Part shown: piece by piece, positions 43,289-53,851 of the stretch
Layout: each line of letters opens with the position of its first letter
How positions within the stretch are numbered: the stretch's first letter is position 1
NCBI RefSeq assembly: GCF_004761865.1
Contig: NZ_SJDM01000006.1
Coordinates: forward strand, 1 to 64,000
Direction of reading: 5' to 3'
Length of the DNA: 64,000 nucleotides
From: Crenalkalicoccus roseus
Lineage (GTDB): Bacteria; Pseudomonadota; Alphaproteobacteria; Acetobacterales; Acetobacteraceae
Program-made: the position numbers and the translations under genes
Notes under the pieces: model-generated
What the model was told of the DNA's origin: nothing
Databases searched by the model: none
Seen by the model: the letters and a program-made list of their open reading frames with translations, nothing else

Positions 43289-43780
43289 ATGTTGTCCCGG
43301 TTCCTGCGTTCCGACCTGACGCGTGGCGACGACCCCTTCGCCCAGATCCAGCGGGAGATCGGCCGGGTGGTGGAGGACGCGTTCCGCGGCGCCCCGGCCC
43401 TGCGCGCCGCCTTCCCCGGCGGCTTCGCCCCGAACCTCGACGTGCGGGAGACGGCCGAGGGCCTGCAGCTCACCGCCGAGCTGCCGGGCGTGAAGGAGGA
43501 GGACATCGAGCTGTCGCTCGAGGGCGAGGTGCTGACCCTGCGCGGCGAGAAGAAGGAGGAGAAGACCTCGAACGAGCGGGGCGTGCACATCCAGGAGCGC
43601 AGCTACGGCAGCTTCCAGCGCAGCCTGCGCCTGCCCTTCGCCCCTGATCCGGGCGCGGTGACGGCGAGCTTCGACAAGGGCGTGCTGCAGGTGACGCTGC
43701 CCCGCCCGCCCGAGCAGCGGCAGAAGGACAACCGTATCCCGATCCGTGGCGCCCAGGGCGAGCCGCCGAAGGGGCAGTAG
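43289..43780 (+). CDS. Small heat shock protein, Hsp20/alpha-crystallin family
   Basis: 163 aa. The alpha-crystallin domain spans about 45-145: FAPNLDVRETAEGLQLTAELPGVKEEDI (quoted DVRETAEGLQLTAELPGVK), LEGEVLTLRGEKKEEK, SYGSFQRSLRLPFAPDP, and SFDKGVLQVTLPRPP; the oligomerising IxI-like motif RIPIRG is near the end. It is an ATP-independent holdase. An AGGGAG lies 10 nt before the ATG. The upstream box suggests low-oxygen control rather than, or in addition to, heat control. Confidence 0.94.
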   Translation: MLSRFLRSDLTRGDDPFAQIQREIGRVVEDAFRGAPALRAAFPGGFAPNLDVRETAEGLQLTAELPGVKEEDIELSLEGEVLTLRGEKKEEKTSNERGVHIQERSYGSFQRSLRLPFAPDPGAVTASFDKGVLQVTLPRPPEQRQKDNRIPIRGAQGEPPKGQ

Positions 43781-43876
43781 CCCGCGGCCGGGCCGGCGGC
43801 CCGCCCCCTCCCGCGGAGGGCGGGCCGCGCTCTGGCGGTAGAGGCGGCGTTAACCGGCCTGCGCCAGCATGGCCGG

Positions 43877-44884
43877 GTGCCGCACGCCGCCCTCGCCCCC
43901 GAGACCCTGCCGGATCCGCGCCGCTTCGACCCGGTGCGCTTCCCCGGCACCGAAAGCCCCGCCTGCTGGCCGCCGGAACGCTTCGATTTCGCCTCCCCCT
44001 GGATGCAGGAGCCCGGCCTCCACTTCGAGCGGGATGCGGGGGGAGGCATCGCGCTGGTGCGGCCGCTCGGGCACATGCGCCTGCTCCTCGACATCGAGCG
44101 CGCGCACCTTCCCCTCGACATCGCGCCCGGCACCCGCGACTTCCTGCTGCTCCGCCTCGTCCCGCCGGCGCTGCGCCTGCGCGAGACCATCGCCCCCGGC
44201 GACACCGTGCCCGAGCCGCTGCGCGACGACGAGCCGACCCTGCCCGAGCCGCATCACCTCTACGCCGCCACCGCAGCGCTGGTGGACGGCCTGTCGCGGA
44301 TCGCCGGGGAGGAGGGCGTGGCGCTGTGTGCGGCGCTGCGCCGCATCCCGCCCGGCCCGCGCATGATCGAGCAGGCGGTGGCGCGCTGCGTCACCCGCGA
44401 CGGCTTCGCCCTCGAGGCGATCGCCCCGCTGGCGCGGCGGCTGCAGCGCCTGGCGAACCTGCACGCGCAGGTGCTGGCCGCCGCCGCCGCGCAGCCCGAC
44501 TATGCGGGGATGGAGCGGGCGGTGCAGGCGGCGCGCGCCGCCATGGCCGGGGACCGGCGCTGGGCCGGAGACCTGCTGGCCCGGGCGCTGGCACGACTCG
44601 CGGGGGCGGTGGACCGGCCGCGCCTCGCCGCCGCGCGCTTCGCCCGCGAGGCCACAGCGGCGCTCGACGGGCAGGCGCTGCTGCACGACATCGGCGGCCT
44701 CACCCGCCAGCAGGAGGCGCTGCGCGACCGGCTGACCGACCTCGCCACCTTCTGGCGCCGCACCGTGAACGCATGGCTCGCCGTGGACCCCGTCACCACC
44801 GACCGCCGCGACATCGAGGCGCTGGCGCGCAACGCCGCCCGCCGCCTCGCCCTCGAGGCGCTCTACCGTGCCGAAGGCGGCTAG
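43877..44884 (+). CDS. Protein of unknown family
   Basis: 335 aa from a GTG (no in-frame ATG near). I recognise no domain. The N-terminal half has a Pro-rich, beta-type composition with FASPWMQEPGLHFERD and VRPLGHMRLLLDIERAHLPL; the C-terminal half (about 150-330) is Ala/Arg/Leu-rich and predicted helical, possibly coiled coil (RRLQRLANLHAQVLAAAAAQ). No signal peptide. It starts 96 bp after hsp20 on the same strand and is convergent with cydC. The codon use and frame integrity support a real gene. Confidence 0.7.
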   Translation: MPHAALAPETLPDPRRFDPVRFPGTESPACWPPERFDFASPWMQEPGLHFERDAGGGIALVRPLGHMRLLLDIERAHLPLDIAPGTRDFLLLRLVPPALRLRETIAPGDTVPEPLRDDEPTLPEPHHLYAATAALVDGLSRIAGEEGVALCAALRRIPPGPRMIEQAVARCVTRDGFALEAIAPLARRLQRLANLHAQVLAAAAAQPDYAGMERAVQAARAAMAGDRRWAGDLLARALARLAGAVDRPRLAAARFAREATAALDGQALLHDIGGLTRQQEALRDRLTDLATFWRRTVNAWLAVDPVTTDRRDIEALARNAARRLALEALYRAEGG

Positions 44885-44973
44885 AGGTGTTTCCACTCGG
44901 CTGTAGGTGCGGAAACGGCTCTGGTCCATTGCCTGCGGAGCGGGCCGCGGAGGGACGGAAGCGGCCCCATCCT

Positions 44974-46623
44974 TCACCCGGTCGCCGGGATCGCCCGCCC
45001 CGCCACCAGCCGCATGATGCGCGAGGGCCGCTCCACCCCGACCAGCCGGTGGGTGATCAGGATCACCGTCCGCCCGGCCAGCACCTGGCCGAGCGTCTCG
45101 AGGAAGGCGCGCTCGGTCGCCGCATCGAGCCCCGCCGTCGGCTCGTCGAGCACCACCACCGGCGCGGCGGAGAGCAGCACGCGCGCCAGCGCCAGCCGCC
45201 GCGCCTGCCCGCCGGAGAAGCGCGCGCCCCCCTCGCCGCAGAAGGTGGCGAGCCCCTCCGGCAGGGCGCGCACCAGGCCGCCGATGCCGGCGCGGTCGAG
45301 CGCCCGCCACAGCGCCGCGTCGGGGGCGAGCGGCGCGGCAATGCGCAGGTTGGCGGCGATGCTGTCGCCGAACAGCCGCGCATCCTGGGTAAGGCAGGCG
45401 ATGCGGCCCCGCACCTCCTCCGCCGCCAGCGCCTCGAGCGGCACGCCGCCGAGCGTGATCCGCCCCGCCTCCGGTGCCGCGAGCTTCAGCAGCAGCGCGG
45501 CGAGACTGGACTTGCCCGCACCCGAGGGGCCGAGCAGCGCCAGATGCGTCCCCTCCGGGATGTCGAGGTCGAGCCCGTCGAACACCGGCGGCCGGTCCGG
45601 CGCCCAGCGGAACCGCACCCCCTCCAGCCGGATGGCATGGCCGGCGGGGGCCGCCGCCGGCACGGCCGGATCGGGCACCGGCACCGGCGCGTCCGCCGCC
45701 TGGAACAGCCGCCCGGCCCCGGCGGCGGCGGCGGCGAGCGCGGCGCCGGCCCGCGGCAGCAGCCCCAGCGCCTCGGCCGCGGCGACCGCCAGGAACAGGG
45801 CGAGCGCGGCCATCGCCGCCCCCGCCGACCCGGCCGCCAGCCCCCAGGCGAGCGCGCCGAGCAGCGCCGCCTGCGCCAGCACCGTCCCCGCTGCGCCGGC
45901 CCAGGCGGCGCGCCAGGCGAGGCGGCGCTGCGCTGCCGCCAGCGCCGCGCCCTCCCGCTCCAGCGCCACCCCGGCCCGCGCCTCGGCATTGGCGGCGAGC
46001 GTGTCCTCGATGCCGGTCAGCGGGTCCACCGCCGCCGCGCGCAGCCGCCCCTGGGCGCGGGCCACGTCCGCCGCCGCGCGCGCCGCCCCGGGGGCGAGCA
46101 GCAGCGGCAGCAGCAGCGCCGCGAGCAGCGGCGCCGCGACCAGGGCCGCCAGCGCCGGCACGGCGCCGAGCAGCAGCGTCACCGCCAGCACTGAGACCAG
46201 CGCCGCCGTGGCCGGCACCAGGGCGCGCAGGTAGAGCCCGTCCAGCGCTTCCACATCGGCGACCAGCCGCCCGAGCAGGTCGCCGGCGCGGGCGAGGCCG
46301 ATCCCGGCCGGCATCCGCTCGGCCAGGCGGCGGAAGAACCAGACGCGGGTGTCGGCCAGGGCGCGGAAGGCGGCGTCGTGGGTCAGCATCCGCTCGGCCC
46401 AGCGCGCCGCCGGGCGCAGCAGCACCAGCGGGCGCAGCCAGAGCAGCGCCGCCACCCCGGCGAGGCCGGCGCTGCCGATCGCCGCCGCCACCCCCTGCCC
46501 CGCCAGCGCCAGCAGCGCCAGGCCGAGAAGGGCGGAGGCGGCGGCCATCGCCAGGCCGAGCAGCAGCCAGCCCGCCTGCGGCCGCCACAGGCGCAGCACC
46601 CGCGCGAGGTCGCGCCACATCAC
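44974..46623 (-). CDS. cydC: Cysteine/glutathione ABC exporter subunit CydC
   Basis: 549 aa. An N-terminal exporter-type membrane domain (six hydrophobic segments, 1-310) and a nucleotide-binding domain: Walker A LLGPSGAGKSSLAALLLKL, signature FSGGQARRLALARVLL, Walker B PVVVLDEPTAGLD. The pattern with cydD upstream and 4-nt overlap identifies the CydDC heterodimer that exports thiols to the periplasm and supports cytochrome bd assembly. No cydAB genes are in the window. Confidence 0.88.
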   Translation of the reverse strand: MMWRDLARVLRLWRPQAGWLLLGLAMAAASALLGLALLALAGQGVAAAIGSAGLAGVAALLWLRPLVLLRPAARWAERMLTHDAAFRALADTRVWFFRRLAERMPAGIGLARAGDLLGRLVADVEALDGLYLRALVPATAALVSVLAVTLLLGAVPALAALVAAPLLAALLLPLLLAPGAARAAADVARAQGRLRAAAVDPLTGIEDTLAANAEARAGVALEREGAALAAAQRRLAWRAAWAGAAGTVLAQAALLGALAWGLAAGSAGAAMAALALFLAVAAAEALGLLPRAGAALAAAAAGAGRLFQAADAPVPVPDPAVPAAAPAGHAIRLEGVRFRWAPDRPPVFDGLDLDIPEGTHLALLGPSGAGKSSLAALLLKLAAPEAGRITLGGVPLEALAAEEVRGRIACLTQDARLFGDSIAANLRIAAPLAPDAALWRALDRAGIGGLVRALPEGLATFCGEGGARFSGGQARRLALARVLLSAAPVVVLDEPTAGLDAATERAFLETLGQVLAGRTVILITHRLVGVERPSRIMRLVAGRAIPATG

Positions 46624-48311
46624 ACCGCCCCCTTGGCGGCACGCGGCCCGGTGACCGCCCGACCCTGCTCCATCTCCACCACCCGCCCGAGGCTCCGCGC
46701 CGCCGCGGCGTGGCTGGCGATGATCGCGGTGCGGCCGAGGCAGAGGCGGCGCAGGCTCTCCAGCACCTCCGCCTCGGTGCCCGGATCGAGATGCGCGGTC
46801 GGTTCGTCGAGCAGCACGAGCGGCGCGTTGCGCAGGAAGGCGCGGGCCAGCGCCACGCGCTGCGCCTGCCCGCCGGAGAGGCCCCAGCCGCCCTCGCCGA
46901 CCAGGGTGTCGAGCCCCTGCGGCAGGGCGGCGGCGAAGCCGGTGACGCGCGCCGCCTCCGCCGCCGCCTCCACCTCGGCATCCGTCGCCTCGGGGCGGGC
47001 GAAGCGGATGTTCTCGCGGATCGAGGCGCGGAACAGGTGGGCGCGCTGGCCGACATAGGCGCTGAGGCGGCGCAGCTCCTCCGGCCGCAGCGCTGTCGCG
47101 TCCTGGCCGTTGATGGCGATACGCCCGGAATCCGGCCGCACGAAGCCCATCAGCAGCCGCAGCACGCTGCTCTTGCCCGCCCCCGAGGGGCCGGACAGCA
47201 CCAGCGTCTCCCCGGCATTGGCGCGGAAGGAGAGGCCGTCGAGTGCCGGAGGGCGGGCCGGGTCGTAGCTCAGCCGGACGTCGGTGAAGGTCACCACCAC
47301 GCGCGGCGGCAGCGCCTCCAGCCGCAGGCCGGGGGCGGGCTCCGCCTCCAGCAGCGGGGCGAGCGCGGCGGCGGCGCCGGCGGCGGAGAGCCGCTCGTGG
47401 TAGGCGGCGGAGAAGCCGCGCAGCGGGGCGAAGAAGGCGGGCACCAGCAGCAGGGTGAAGATCGCCGCCGCCGGGCCGGGGTGCCCCGCCGGCACGCCGC
47501 CGAGCAGCGCCGCATGGCGCAGCGCCACCAGGGCGAGCGCCCCCGCCGCCAGCAGGTCGAGCGCGGTGACGGAGAGGAAGGCGACGCGCAGCACCCGCAG
47601 CGTGCGCCGGCGCAGCTCCCCGGCCGCCTGGGCCAGCGCCTCCGCCTCCGCCTCCTGGCGGTTGAACAGCACCAGGGTGGAGAGGCCGCGCATGCGGTCG
47701 AGGAAGCGCCCCGAGAGGTTCTGGAGCTGGTCGAATTGCCGCCGGCTGGCCTGCGCCGCCCCGATGCCGGTCACCGCCATCGCCGCCGGCACCAGCAGCC
47801 CGGCGAGCAGCAGGATCAGCCCGCTCGCCGGGTCGGCCAGCGCCGCCGCCAGCGCCACCAGGGCGGGGCCGAGCAGGGCAAGGCGCGCGGCGGGCAGCCA
47901 GCGGGCGAAGTAGCCGTCGAGCGCCTCCACCCGGTCCACCACCAGCGCCGCCTTCTCGCCCACCCCGCGCGCATCGGCCGGGCCGGCGGCGAGCAGGCGG
48001 GCGAAGGCGGCCGCACGCAGCCGGGCGCGCGCCGCCTCCCCGGCGCGGAGCTGGCTCCGCTCCTGCGCCAGGCCCAGCGCGGCGCCGAGCAGGGCGAGCG
48101 CGGCGGCGGCGGCCAGCGTTCCGGCCCCTGCCGCGCCGTGCCCGAGCACGGCAGCGAGCAGCCGCGCCGCCAGCCAGGCGCCGGCGATGCCGCAGAGGAT
48201 GGCCGCGAGGCCAAGCAGGACCGGCGCGAGAACCGGCAGGCGGAGCGCCCGCGCCTCGCGGCGGAGCAGGGCGCGCGCCGCCCCGTCCCGGGCGGCGGTG
48301 GGGGAGAGCAT
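46620..48311 (-). CDS. cydD: Cysteine/glutathione ABC exporter subunit CydD
   Basis: 563 aa. Exporter-type membrane domain (about 1-320) with LVDRVEALDGYFARWLPAA and ASRRQFDQLQNLSGRFLDRMRGLSTLVLF (quoted QNLSGRFLDRMRGLSTLVLF), typical of CydD; Walker A LSGPSGAGKSSVLRLLMGF, signature LSGGQAQRVALARAFL, Walker B PLVLLDEPTAHLD. Coupled to cydC by an ATGA overlap. It starts 33 bp after hutF on the same strand, so transcription may read through from hutF. Confidence 0.88.
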   Translation of the reverse strand: MLSPTAARDGAARALLRREARALRLPVLAPVLLGLAAILCGIAGAWLAARLLAAVLGHGAAGAGTLAAAAALALLGAALGLAQERSQLRAGEAARARLRAAAFARLLAAGPADARGVGEKAALVVDRVEALDGYFARWLPAARLALLGPALVALAAALADPASGLILLLAGLLVPAAMAVTGIGAAQASRRQFDQLQNLSGRFLDRMRGLSTLVLFNRQEAEAEALAQAAGELRRRTLRVLRVAFLSVTALDLLAAGALALVALRHAALLGGVPAGHPGPAAAIFTLLLVPAFFAPLRGFSAAYHERLSAAGAAAALAPLLEAEPAPGLRLEALPPRVVVTFTDVRLSYDPARPPALDGLSFRANAGETLVLSGPSGAGKSSVLRLLMGFVRPDSGRIAINGQDATALRPEELRRLSAYVGQRAHLFRASIRENIRFARPEATDAEVEAAAEAARVTGFAAALPQGLDTLVGEGGWGLSGGQAQRVALARAFLRNAPLVLLDEPTAHLDPGTEAEVLESLRRLCLGRTAIIASHAAAARSLGRVVEMEQGRAVTGPRAAKGAV

Positions 48312-48344
48312 GGCGCCATTCTTAGGCCAGCCCTGGCGCGCGGG

Positions 48345-49715
48345 TCACGCCCCCGCCCGCGCCAGCAGGCCGCGCATCGTCCGGCGGAAGGCCGCCGCCA
48401 CCTCCTCCCGCCGCGCGTGGCGCCCCGCCGCCACCACCCGCCGCCCGCCGCAGACCACCTCCTGCACCGGGTTGCCCTGGCCGGAGAACACCCAGGCGTC
48501 GAGCAGCGCGTCGCCGCCGCGCCCGACCAGCGCCGGGTGCTCGGGGTCGAGCGCCACTAGGTCGCAGCGCATCCCCGGCGCGATGGCGCCGAGCGGGCGG
48601 CCCGCGGCCTGCGCCCCGCCCGCCAGCGCCGCCTCCACCAGCAGGCGGCCGGGATGCGGCAGCGCCTCGCTGGTCGCCACCGCGCGCTCGCGCAGCGCCA
48701 GGCGCTGGCTGGTCTCGAGCTGACGCAGCTCGTCGCGCGGGCTGGTGCCGACATGGCTGTCGGTGCCGACGCCGAACCGCCCGCCCTGGGCCAGGTAGTC
48801 CCGCAGCGGGAACACGCCGTCGCCGAGCGAGGCCTCGGTGCTCGGGCAGAGGCCGGCGACGGCGCCCGAGGCGGCGAGGTCCTCGATCTCCTGCGCGTCC
48901 ATGTGGGTGGCGTGGATCAGGCACCAGCGCCCGTCCACCGGTGCGTTGTCGAGCAGCCACTCCACCGGCCGGGCATGGGTGGCGGCGAGGCACTCCTCCA
49001 CCTCCCGCGCCTGCTCGGCGGCGTGGATGTGGATCGGCCCGTCCATCGCCGCGACGGCAGCGAGCATCGCCGGCGTCACCGCGCGCAGCGAGTGCGGCGC
49101 GAGGCCGATGGCGGCCTGCGCATCCCCCGCCGCCGCCTCCCGGCAGCGCTCCACGATGCGGGCGAAGCCGTCGAGGTCGTTGAGGAAGCGGCGCTGCCCC
49201 GGCGCCGGCTCCTTCCCGAAGATGCCGCCGTGGCGGTAGAGGCAGGGCAGCAGGGTGATGCCGATGCCCGCCGCCCGCGCCGCCTGGAGGTGGCGCAGCG
49301 CCATCTCCGCCGGGTCGGCGTAGGGCGTGCCGTCGGGCTGGTGGTGCAGGTAGTGGAACTCGCAGACCGCGGTGAAGCCCCATTCCAGCAGCTCGACATA
49401 GAGCTGCGCCGCCACCGCCTCGACCTCCTCCGGGGTGAGCAGGGCGACGAAGCGGTACATGGTCTCCCGCCAGGTCCAGAAACTGTCCTGGCCGGCCGGG
49501 CTGCGCCGCTCCGCCCCGCCGGCCATGGCGCGCTGGAAGGCGTGGCTGTGCAGGTTGGGAATGCCCGGCAGCACCAGGCCGGGGAGGCGCTCCGCGCCCT
49601 CGGGGGCGGCACCCGGCCGGACCGAGGCGATCCGGCCCGCCTCGTCCACGGCGATGCGGACGTCGCGGGCCCAGCCGCCCGGCAGCAGCGCCTCGGCGGC
49701 GAAGAAGCTCGGCAT
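48345..49715 (-). CDS. hutF: Formimidoylglutamate deiminase
   Basis: 456 aa from ATG 49715. Amidohydrolase-superfamily metal sites: [16 protein letters not shown] (HSH, about 50-65), [31 protein letters not shown] and [18 protein letters not shown]. HutF converts N-formimino-L-glutamate to N-formyl-L-glutamate plus ammonia, the route used when hutG-type formiminoglutamase is absent. It is divergent from the hutU-side cluster. The next enzyme, N-formylglutamate deformylase, is not in the window. Confidence 0.92.
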   Translation of the reverse strand: MPSFFAAEALLPGGWARDVRIAVDEAGRIASVRPGAAPEGAERLPGLVLPGIPNLHSHAFQRAMAGGAERRSPAGQDSFWTWRETMYRFVALLTPEEVEAVAAQLYVELLEWGFTAVCEFHYLHHQPDGTPYADPAEMALRHLQAARAAGIGITLLPCLYRHGGIFGKEPAPGQRRFLNDLDGFARIVERCREAAAGDAQAAIGLAPHSLRAVTPAMLAAVAAMDGPIHIHAAEQAREVEECLAATHARPVEWLLDNAPVDGRWCLIHATHMDAQEIEDLAASGAVAGLCPSTEASLGDGVFPLRDYLAQGGRFGVGTDSHVGTSPRDELRQLETSQRLALRERAVATSEALPHPGRLLVEAALAGGAQAAGRPLGAIAPGMRCDLVALDPEHPALVGRGGDALLDAWVFSGQGNPVQEVVCGGRRVVAAGRHARREEVAAAFRRTMRGLLARAGA

Positions 49716-49791
49716 CGGCTTCACGCTCCTGTCCCTTCCGTCCCGGCCGCGCCGGGCGCAGCATCGGCCGGGCAGCGGAGGGAAGTCCAGC

Positions 49792-50697
49792 ATGGCCGAG
49801 GTCACGATCCGCCACGAGGAGGTGGCCCTTCCCGGCATCCGCCTGCATGTCGCGCAGGCCGGGCAGGGGCGGCCGCTGCTGCTGCTGCATGGCTGGCCGG
49901 AATTCTGGCTGACCTGGGAGGGGGTGATGCGCCGCCTCGCCGGCCGCTTCCGCCTGATCGCGCCGGACCTGCGCGGCTTCGGCGACAGCGACAAGCCCGA
50001 TGCCGGCCCCTCCGACCGCGCGGGGGCGGAGGTGCACGCGGCGGACATGCTGGCGCTGCTGGAGGCGCTCGGCATCGGCCGCGCCGGGGTGGTCGGCCAC
50101 GATGTCGGCGCCATGGTGGCGCAGGCGATGGCGCAGCGGGCGCCGGAGCGCCTCTCCGCCCTGTTCTTCTTCGACTGCCCCTACCCCGGCATCGGAAGGC
50201 GCTGGGCGGAGCCCTCGCACCTGAAGGAGATCTGGTACCAGTCCTTCCACCAGAAGGACTTCGCCGCCGCCCTCGTCGGTTCCTCGCGCGAGGCCTGCCG
50301 GCTCTACATCGGCCATTTCCTGCGCCACTGGTCCGGCGGCAATCCGCGCGCCTTCGACGGCGTGCTGGAGGCGTGGGTGGACAATTTCATGAAGCCCGGC
50401 AACCTGCAGGGCGGGTTCAACTGGTACATCAGCCAGAACGCCGCCCGCCTTGCGGTGATGCGCGGCGAGGCGCCGAGGCCCGCGCCCATCGCCCTGCCCA
50501 CCTGCGTGCGCTGGGGCGACCGCGACCCGATCCTCCTCGCCGCCTGGATGGACCGCATGGGCGAGTACTTCACCGCGCTCGACGCCCGCCCGCTCGAAGG
50601 GCTCGGCCACTTCCCGCACATGGAGGACCCGGACCGCGCGGCGGGGGAGATCGCCGGCTTCTTCGACCGCGCCTGGCCGGAGGGAGGATCGCCGTGA
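49792..50697 (+). CDS. Alpha/beta hydrolase with Asp nucleophile (epoxide-hydrolase-like)
   Basis: 301 aa from ATG 49792. Oxyanion motif [16 protein letters not shown], nucleophile elbow [12 protein letters not shown] (Asp, not Ser), acid in [12 protein letters not shown] and His in [11 protein letters not shown]. An Asp nucleophile with HGWP is typical of epoxide hydrolases and haloalkane/haloacetate dehalogenases. It is the first gene of the plus-strand hut set, 76 bp from divergent hutF and overlapping hutU by 4 nt (GTGA), yet no step of histidine degradation needs it. Confidence 0.87.
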   Translation: MAEVTIRHEEVALPGIRLHVAQAGQGRPLLLLHGWPEFWLTWEGVMRRLAGRFRLIAPDLRGFGDSDKPDAGPSDRAGAEVHAADMLALLEALGIGRAGVVGHDVGAMVAQAMAQRAPERLSALFFFDCPYPGIGRRWAEPSHLKEIWYQSFHQKDFAAALVGSSREACRLYIGHFLRHWSGGNPRAFDGVLEAWVDNFMKPGNLQGGFNWYISQNAARLAVMRGEAPRPAPIALPTCVRWGDRDPILLAAWMDRMGEYFTALDARPLEGLGHFPHMEDPDRAAGEIAGFFDRAWPEGGSP

Positions 50698-52367
50698 CCG
50701 ACACCGCCCGCTTCCGCAACGCCCCGGCGATCCGCGCCCCGCGCGGCCTCGCCCTCACCTGCCGCCACTGGAGCACGGAGGCGGCGATGCGGATGCTGAT
50801 GAACAACCTCGACGACGAGGTGGCCGAACGCCCGGGCGAGCTCGTGGTCTATGGCGGCATCGGCCGCGCCGCGCGCGACTGGGCGAGCTACGAGGCGATC
50901 GTCTCCGTGCTGAAGCGGCTGGCCGAGGACCAGACGCTGCTGGTGCAGTCCGGCAAGCCGGTCGGCGTGTTCGCCACCCACCCGGACGCGCCGCGGGTGC
51001 TGATCGCCAACTCCAACCTGGTGCCGCGCTGGGCGAGCTGGGAGCATTTCCACGAGCTCGACCGCAAGGGGCTGATGATGTACGGCCAGATGACGGCCGG
51101 CTCCTGGATCTACATCGGCTCGCAGGGCATCGTGCAGGGCACCTACGAGACCTTCGCCGAGGCCGGGCGCCAGCACTATGGCGGCGACCTCTCCGGGCGC
51201 TGGATCCTCACCGCGGGCCTCGGCGGCATGGGGGGCGCGCAGCCGCTGGCGGGCGTCTTCGCCGGCGCCTCGGTGCTGGCGGTGGAGTGCCAGCCCTCGC
51301 GCATCGAGAAGCGGCTGGAGACGAGATACCTCGACCACCGCGCCGACGACCTCGACACGGCGCTGGCGATGATCCGCCGCGCCTGCGCGGAGCGCCGGGC
51401 CGTCTCGGTCGGCCTGCTCGGCAACGCCGCGGAGGTGTTCCCGGAACTGGTCCGCCGCGGCATCCGCCCCGACATCGTCACCGACCAGACCAGCGCCCAC
51501 GACCCCGCCAACGGCTACCTCCCCGCCGACTGGACGCTGGCGCAGTGGGAGGAGATGCGCGCGCGCGACCCCGCCGCCGTCGCCGCCGCGGCGCGGCGCA
51601 GCATGGTCGCGCATGTGCAGGCGATGCTCGACTTCCAGCGCATGGGCAGCGCCGTGCTCGACTACGGCAACAACATCCGCCAGATGGCGAAGGACGAGGG
51701 GCTCGCGGGCGCCTTCGGCTTCCCCGGCTTCGTGCCGGCCTACATCCGCCCGCTGTTCTGCCGCGGCATCGGCCCGTTCCGCTGGGCGGCGCTCTCCGGC
51801 GACCCGGAGGACATACGCCGCACCGACGACAAGGTGCGGGAGCTGATCCCGGACGACCCCCACCTGCACCGCTGGCTCGACATGGCGCGCGCGCGCATCG
51901 CCTTCCAGGGCCTGCCGGCGCGCATCTGCTGGGTCGGCCTCGGGCAGCGCGACCGGCTCGGCCTCGCCTTCAACGACATGGTGGCGCGGGGCGAGATCGG
52001 CCCCATCGTCATCGGCCGCGACCACCTGGATTCCGGCTCCGTCGCCTCACCGAACCGGGAGACCGAGGCGATGCGGGACGGCTCGGACGCCGTCTCCGAC
52101 TGGCCGCTGCTCAACGCGCTGCTCAACACCGCCTCCGGCGCCACCTGGGTCTCGATCCACCATGGCGGCGGGGTCGGGCTCGGCTATTCGCAGCATGCGG
52201 GCATGGTCGTCGTCTGCGACGGCACCGAGGCGGCGGCGCGGCGCCTCGCCCGCGTGCTGTGGAACGACCCCGCCACCGGCGTGATGCGCCACGCCGACGC
52301 CGGCTACGAGATCGCCATCGCCTGCGCGCGGGAGCACGGGCTCGACCTGCCGATGGTGCGCGCATGA
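50694..52367 (+). CDS. hutU: Urocanate hydratase
   Basis: 557 aa from a GTG that overlaps the preceding stop. Signatures include [22 protein letters not shown] (quoted [17 protein letters not shown]), [39 protein letters not shown] (NAD-binding) and [20 protein letters not shown] with the conserved Cys. It converts urocanate to imidazolonepropionate using tightly bound NAD. Followed by hutH with a 4-nt overlap. Confidence 0.97.
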   Translation: MTDTARFRNAPAIRAPRGLALTCRHWSTEAAMRMLMNNLDDEVAERPGELVVYGGIGRAARDWASYEAIVSVLKRLAEDQTLLVQSGKPVGVFATHPDAPRVLIANSNLVPRWASWEHFHELDRKGLMMYGQMTAGSWIYIGSQGIVQGTYETFAEAGRQHYGGDLSGRWILTAGLGGMGGAQPLAGVFAGASVLAVECQPSRIEKRLETRYLDHRADDLDTALAMIRRACAERRAVSVGLLGNAAEVFPELVRRGIRPDIVTDQTSAHDPANGYLPADWTLAQWEEMRARDPAAVAAAARRSMVAHVQAMLDFQRMGSAVLDYGNNIRQMAKDEGLAGAFGFPGFVPAYIRPLFCRGIGPFRWAALSGDPEDIRRTDDKVRELIPDDPHLHRWLDMARARIAFQGLPARICWVGLGQRDRLGLAFNDMVARGEIGPIVIGRDHLDSGSVASPNRETEAMRDGSDAVSDWPLLNALLNTASGATWVSIHHGGGVGLGYSQHAGMVVVCDGTEAAARRLARVLWNDPATGVMRHADAGYEIAIACAREHGLDLPMVRA

Positions 52368-53851
52368 CCGCGACGCTGGCCGAACTCCGCGCGGTGATGG
52401 AGGGCGCGCCGCTCGCCCTGCCCGAGGGCTGGCGCGCGGCGACCGAGGCCGGCGCGGCGGCGCTCGCCGCCCGCCTCGCCGAGGGCGCGCCGATCTACGG
52501 CGTGAACACCGGCTTCGGCAGGCTCGCCTCCACCCGCATCGCGCCGGACCGCCTCGCGCAGTTGCAGCGCAACCTGCTGCGCAGCCACGCCGCCGGCACC
52601 GGGCCGCTGCTGCCGGCGCCGGTGGTGCGGCTGGTGCTGGCGCTGAAGGCGCTGTCGCTCGCGCGCGGCGCCTCCGGCGTGCGCCCCGAGGTGGTGGAGG
52701 CGCTGCTCGGGCTGCTCGGCGCCGAGGTGCTGCCGGCGATCCCGGCCAAGGGCTCGGTCGGCGCCTCCGGCGACCTCGCCCCCCTCGCCCATCTCGCCCT
52801 GGTGCTGATCGGCGAGGGCGAGGCCTTCTGCGGCGAGGCGGTGCTGGCCGGACCCGCGGCGATGGCGCGCGCGGGCCTCGCCCCGCTCGCCCTCGGGCCG
52901 AAGGAGGGGCTGGCGCTGCTGAACGGCACCCAGGTCTCCACCGCGCTCGCGCTCGCCGCGCTGTTCGCGGCGGAGAAGCTCCTGCGCACCGCCCTCGTCG
53001 CCGGGGCGATGAGCCTGGATGCGGCGCGCGGCAGCGACACGCCCTTCGACCCGCGGATCCACGCGCTGCGCGGCCAGCCCGGACAGATCCGCGCCGCCGC
53101 CGCGCTGCGCGCGCTGCTCGCCGGCAGCGCCATCCGCGACAGCCACCGCACCGGCGATCCCCGCGTGCAGGACCCCTACTGCCTGCGTTGCCAGCCCCAG
53201 GTCGCCGGCGCCTGCCTCGACCTGCTCGGCCAGGCGGGCCAGGTGCTGGAGCGGGAGGCGAACGCCGTCACCGACAACCCGCTGGTCGTGGAGGGGGGCG
53301 AGATCCTCTCGGGCGGCAATTTCCACGCCGAGCCGGTGGCCTTCGCCGCCGACATGATCGCGCTGGCGCTGGCGGAACTCGGCGCCATCGCCGAGCGGCG
53401 CATCGCCCTGCTCACCGACCCCGCCCTCTCCGGCCTGCCGGCCTTCCTGGTGCGCGAGGGCGGCCTCAACAGCGGCTTCATGCTGGCGCAGGTGACGGCG
53501 GCGGCGCTGGTGGCGGAGAACCGGGCGCTCGCCGCGCCGCGCAGCGTGGACAGCATCCCGACCAGCGCCAACCAGGAGGACCATGTCAGCATGGCGACCG
53601 GCGCCGCGCTGCGCCTGCACGAGATGGCGGACAACCTGGCCGGCATCCTGGCGATCGAGCTGCTGGCCGGCGCGCAGGGGCTGGAGTTCCACCGCCCGCT
53701 GCAGAGCAGCGCCGCGATCGAGCGCGCCCACGGGCTGGTGCGCGGCGCCGCCCCCTTCCTGGAGGAGGACCGGGTCATGGCCCCCCTCATCGCCGCGGTG
53801 AAGGCGCTGGTCGAGCGCGGCCTGTTCGCCGAGCTGGCGGAGGCGGGGTGA
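52364..53851 (+). CDS. hutH: Histidine ammonia-lyase
   Basis: 495 aa. The MIO-forming Ala-Ser-Gly lies in [20 protein letters not shown] (around residue 130); [13 protein letters not shown] near 47 and the C-terminal [14 protein letters not shown] and [17 protein letters not shown] are conserved. Deaminates histidine to urocanate. It overlaps hutU by 4 nt and hutI by 1 nt (TGATG), giving an order hutU-hutH-hutI. Confidence 0.97.
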   Translation: MTATLAELRAVMEGAPLALPEGWRAATEAGAAALAARLAEGAPIYGVNTGFGRLASTRIAPDRLAQLQRNLLRSHAAGTGPLLPAPVVRLVLALKALSLARGASGVRPEVVEALLGLLGAEVLPAIPAKGSVGASGDLAPLAHLALVLIGEGEAFCGEAVLAGPAAMARAGLAPLALGPKEGLALLNGTQVSTALALAALFAAEKLLRTALVAGAMSLDAARGSDTPFDPRIHALRGQPGQIRAAAALRALLAGSAIRDSHRTGDPRVQDPYCLRCQPQVAGACLDLLGQAGQVLEREANAVTDNPLVVEGGEILSGGNFHAEPVAFAADMIALALAELGAIAERRIALLTDPALSGLPAFLVREGGLNSGFMLAQVTAAALVAENRALAAPRSVDSIPTSANQEDHVSMATGAALRLHEMADNLAGILAIELLAGAQGLEFHRPLQSSAAIERAHGLVRGAAPFLEEDRVMAPLIAAVKALVERGLFAELAEAG

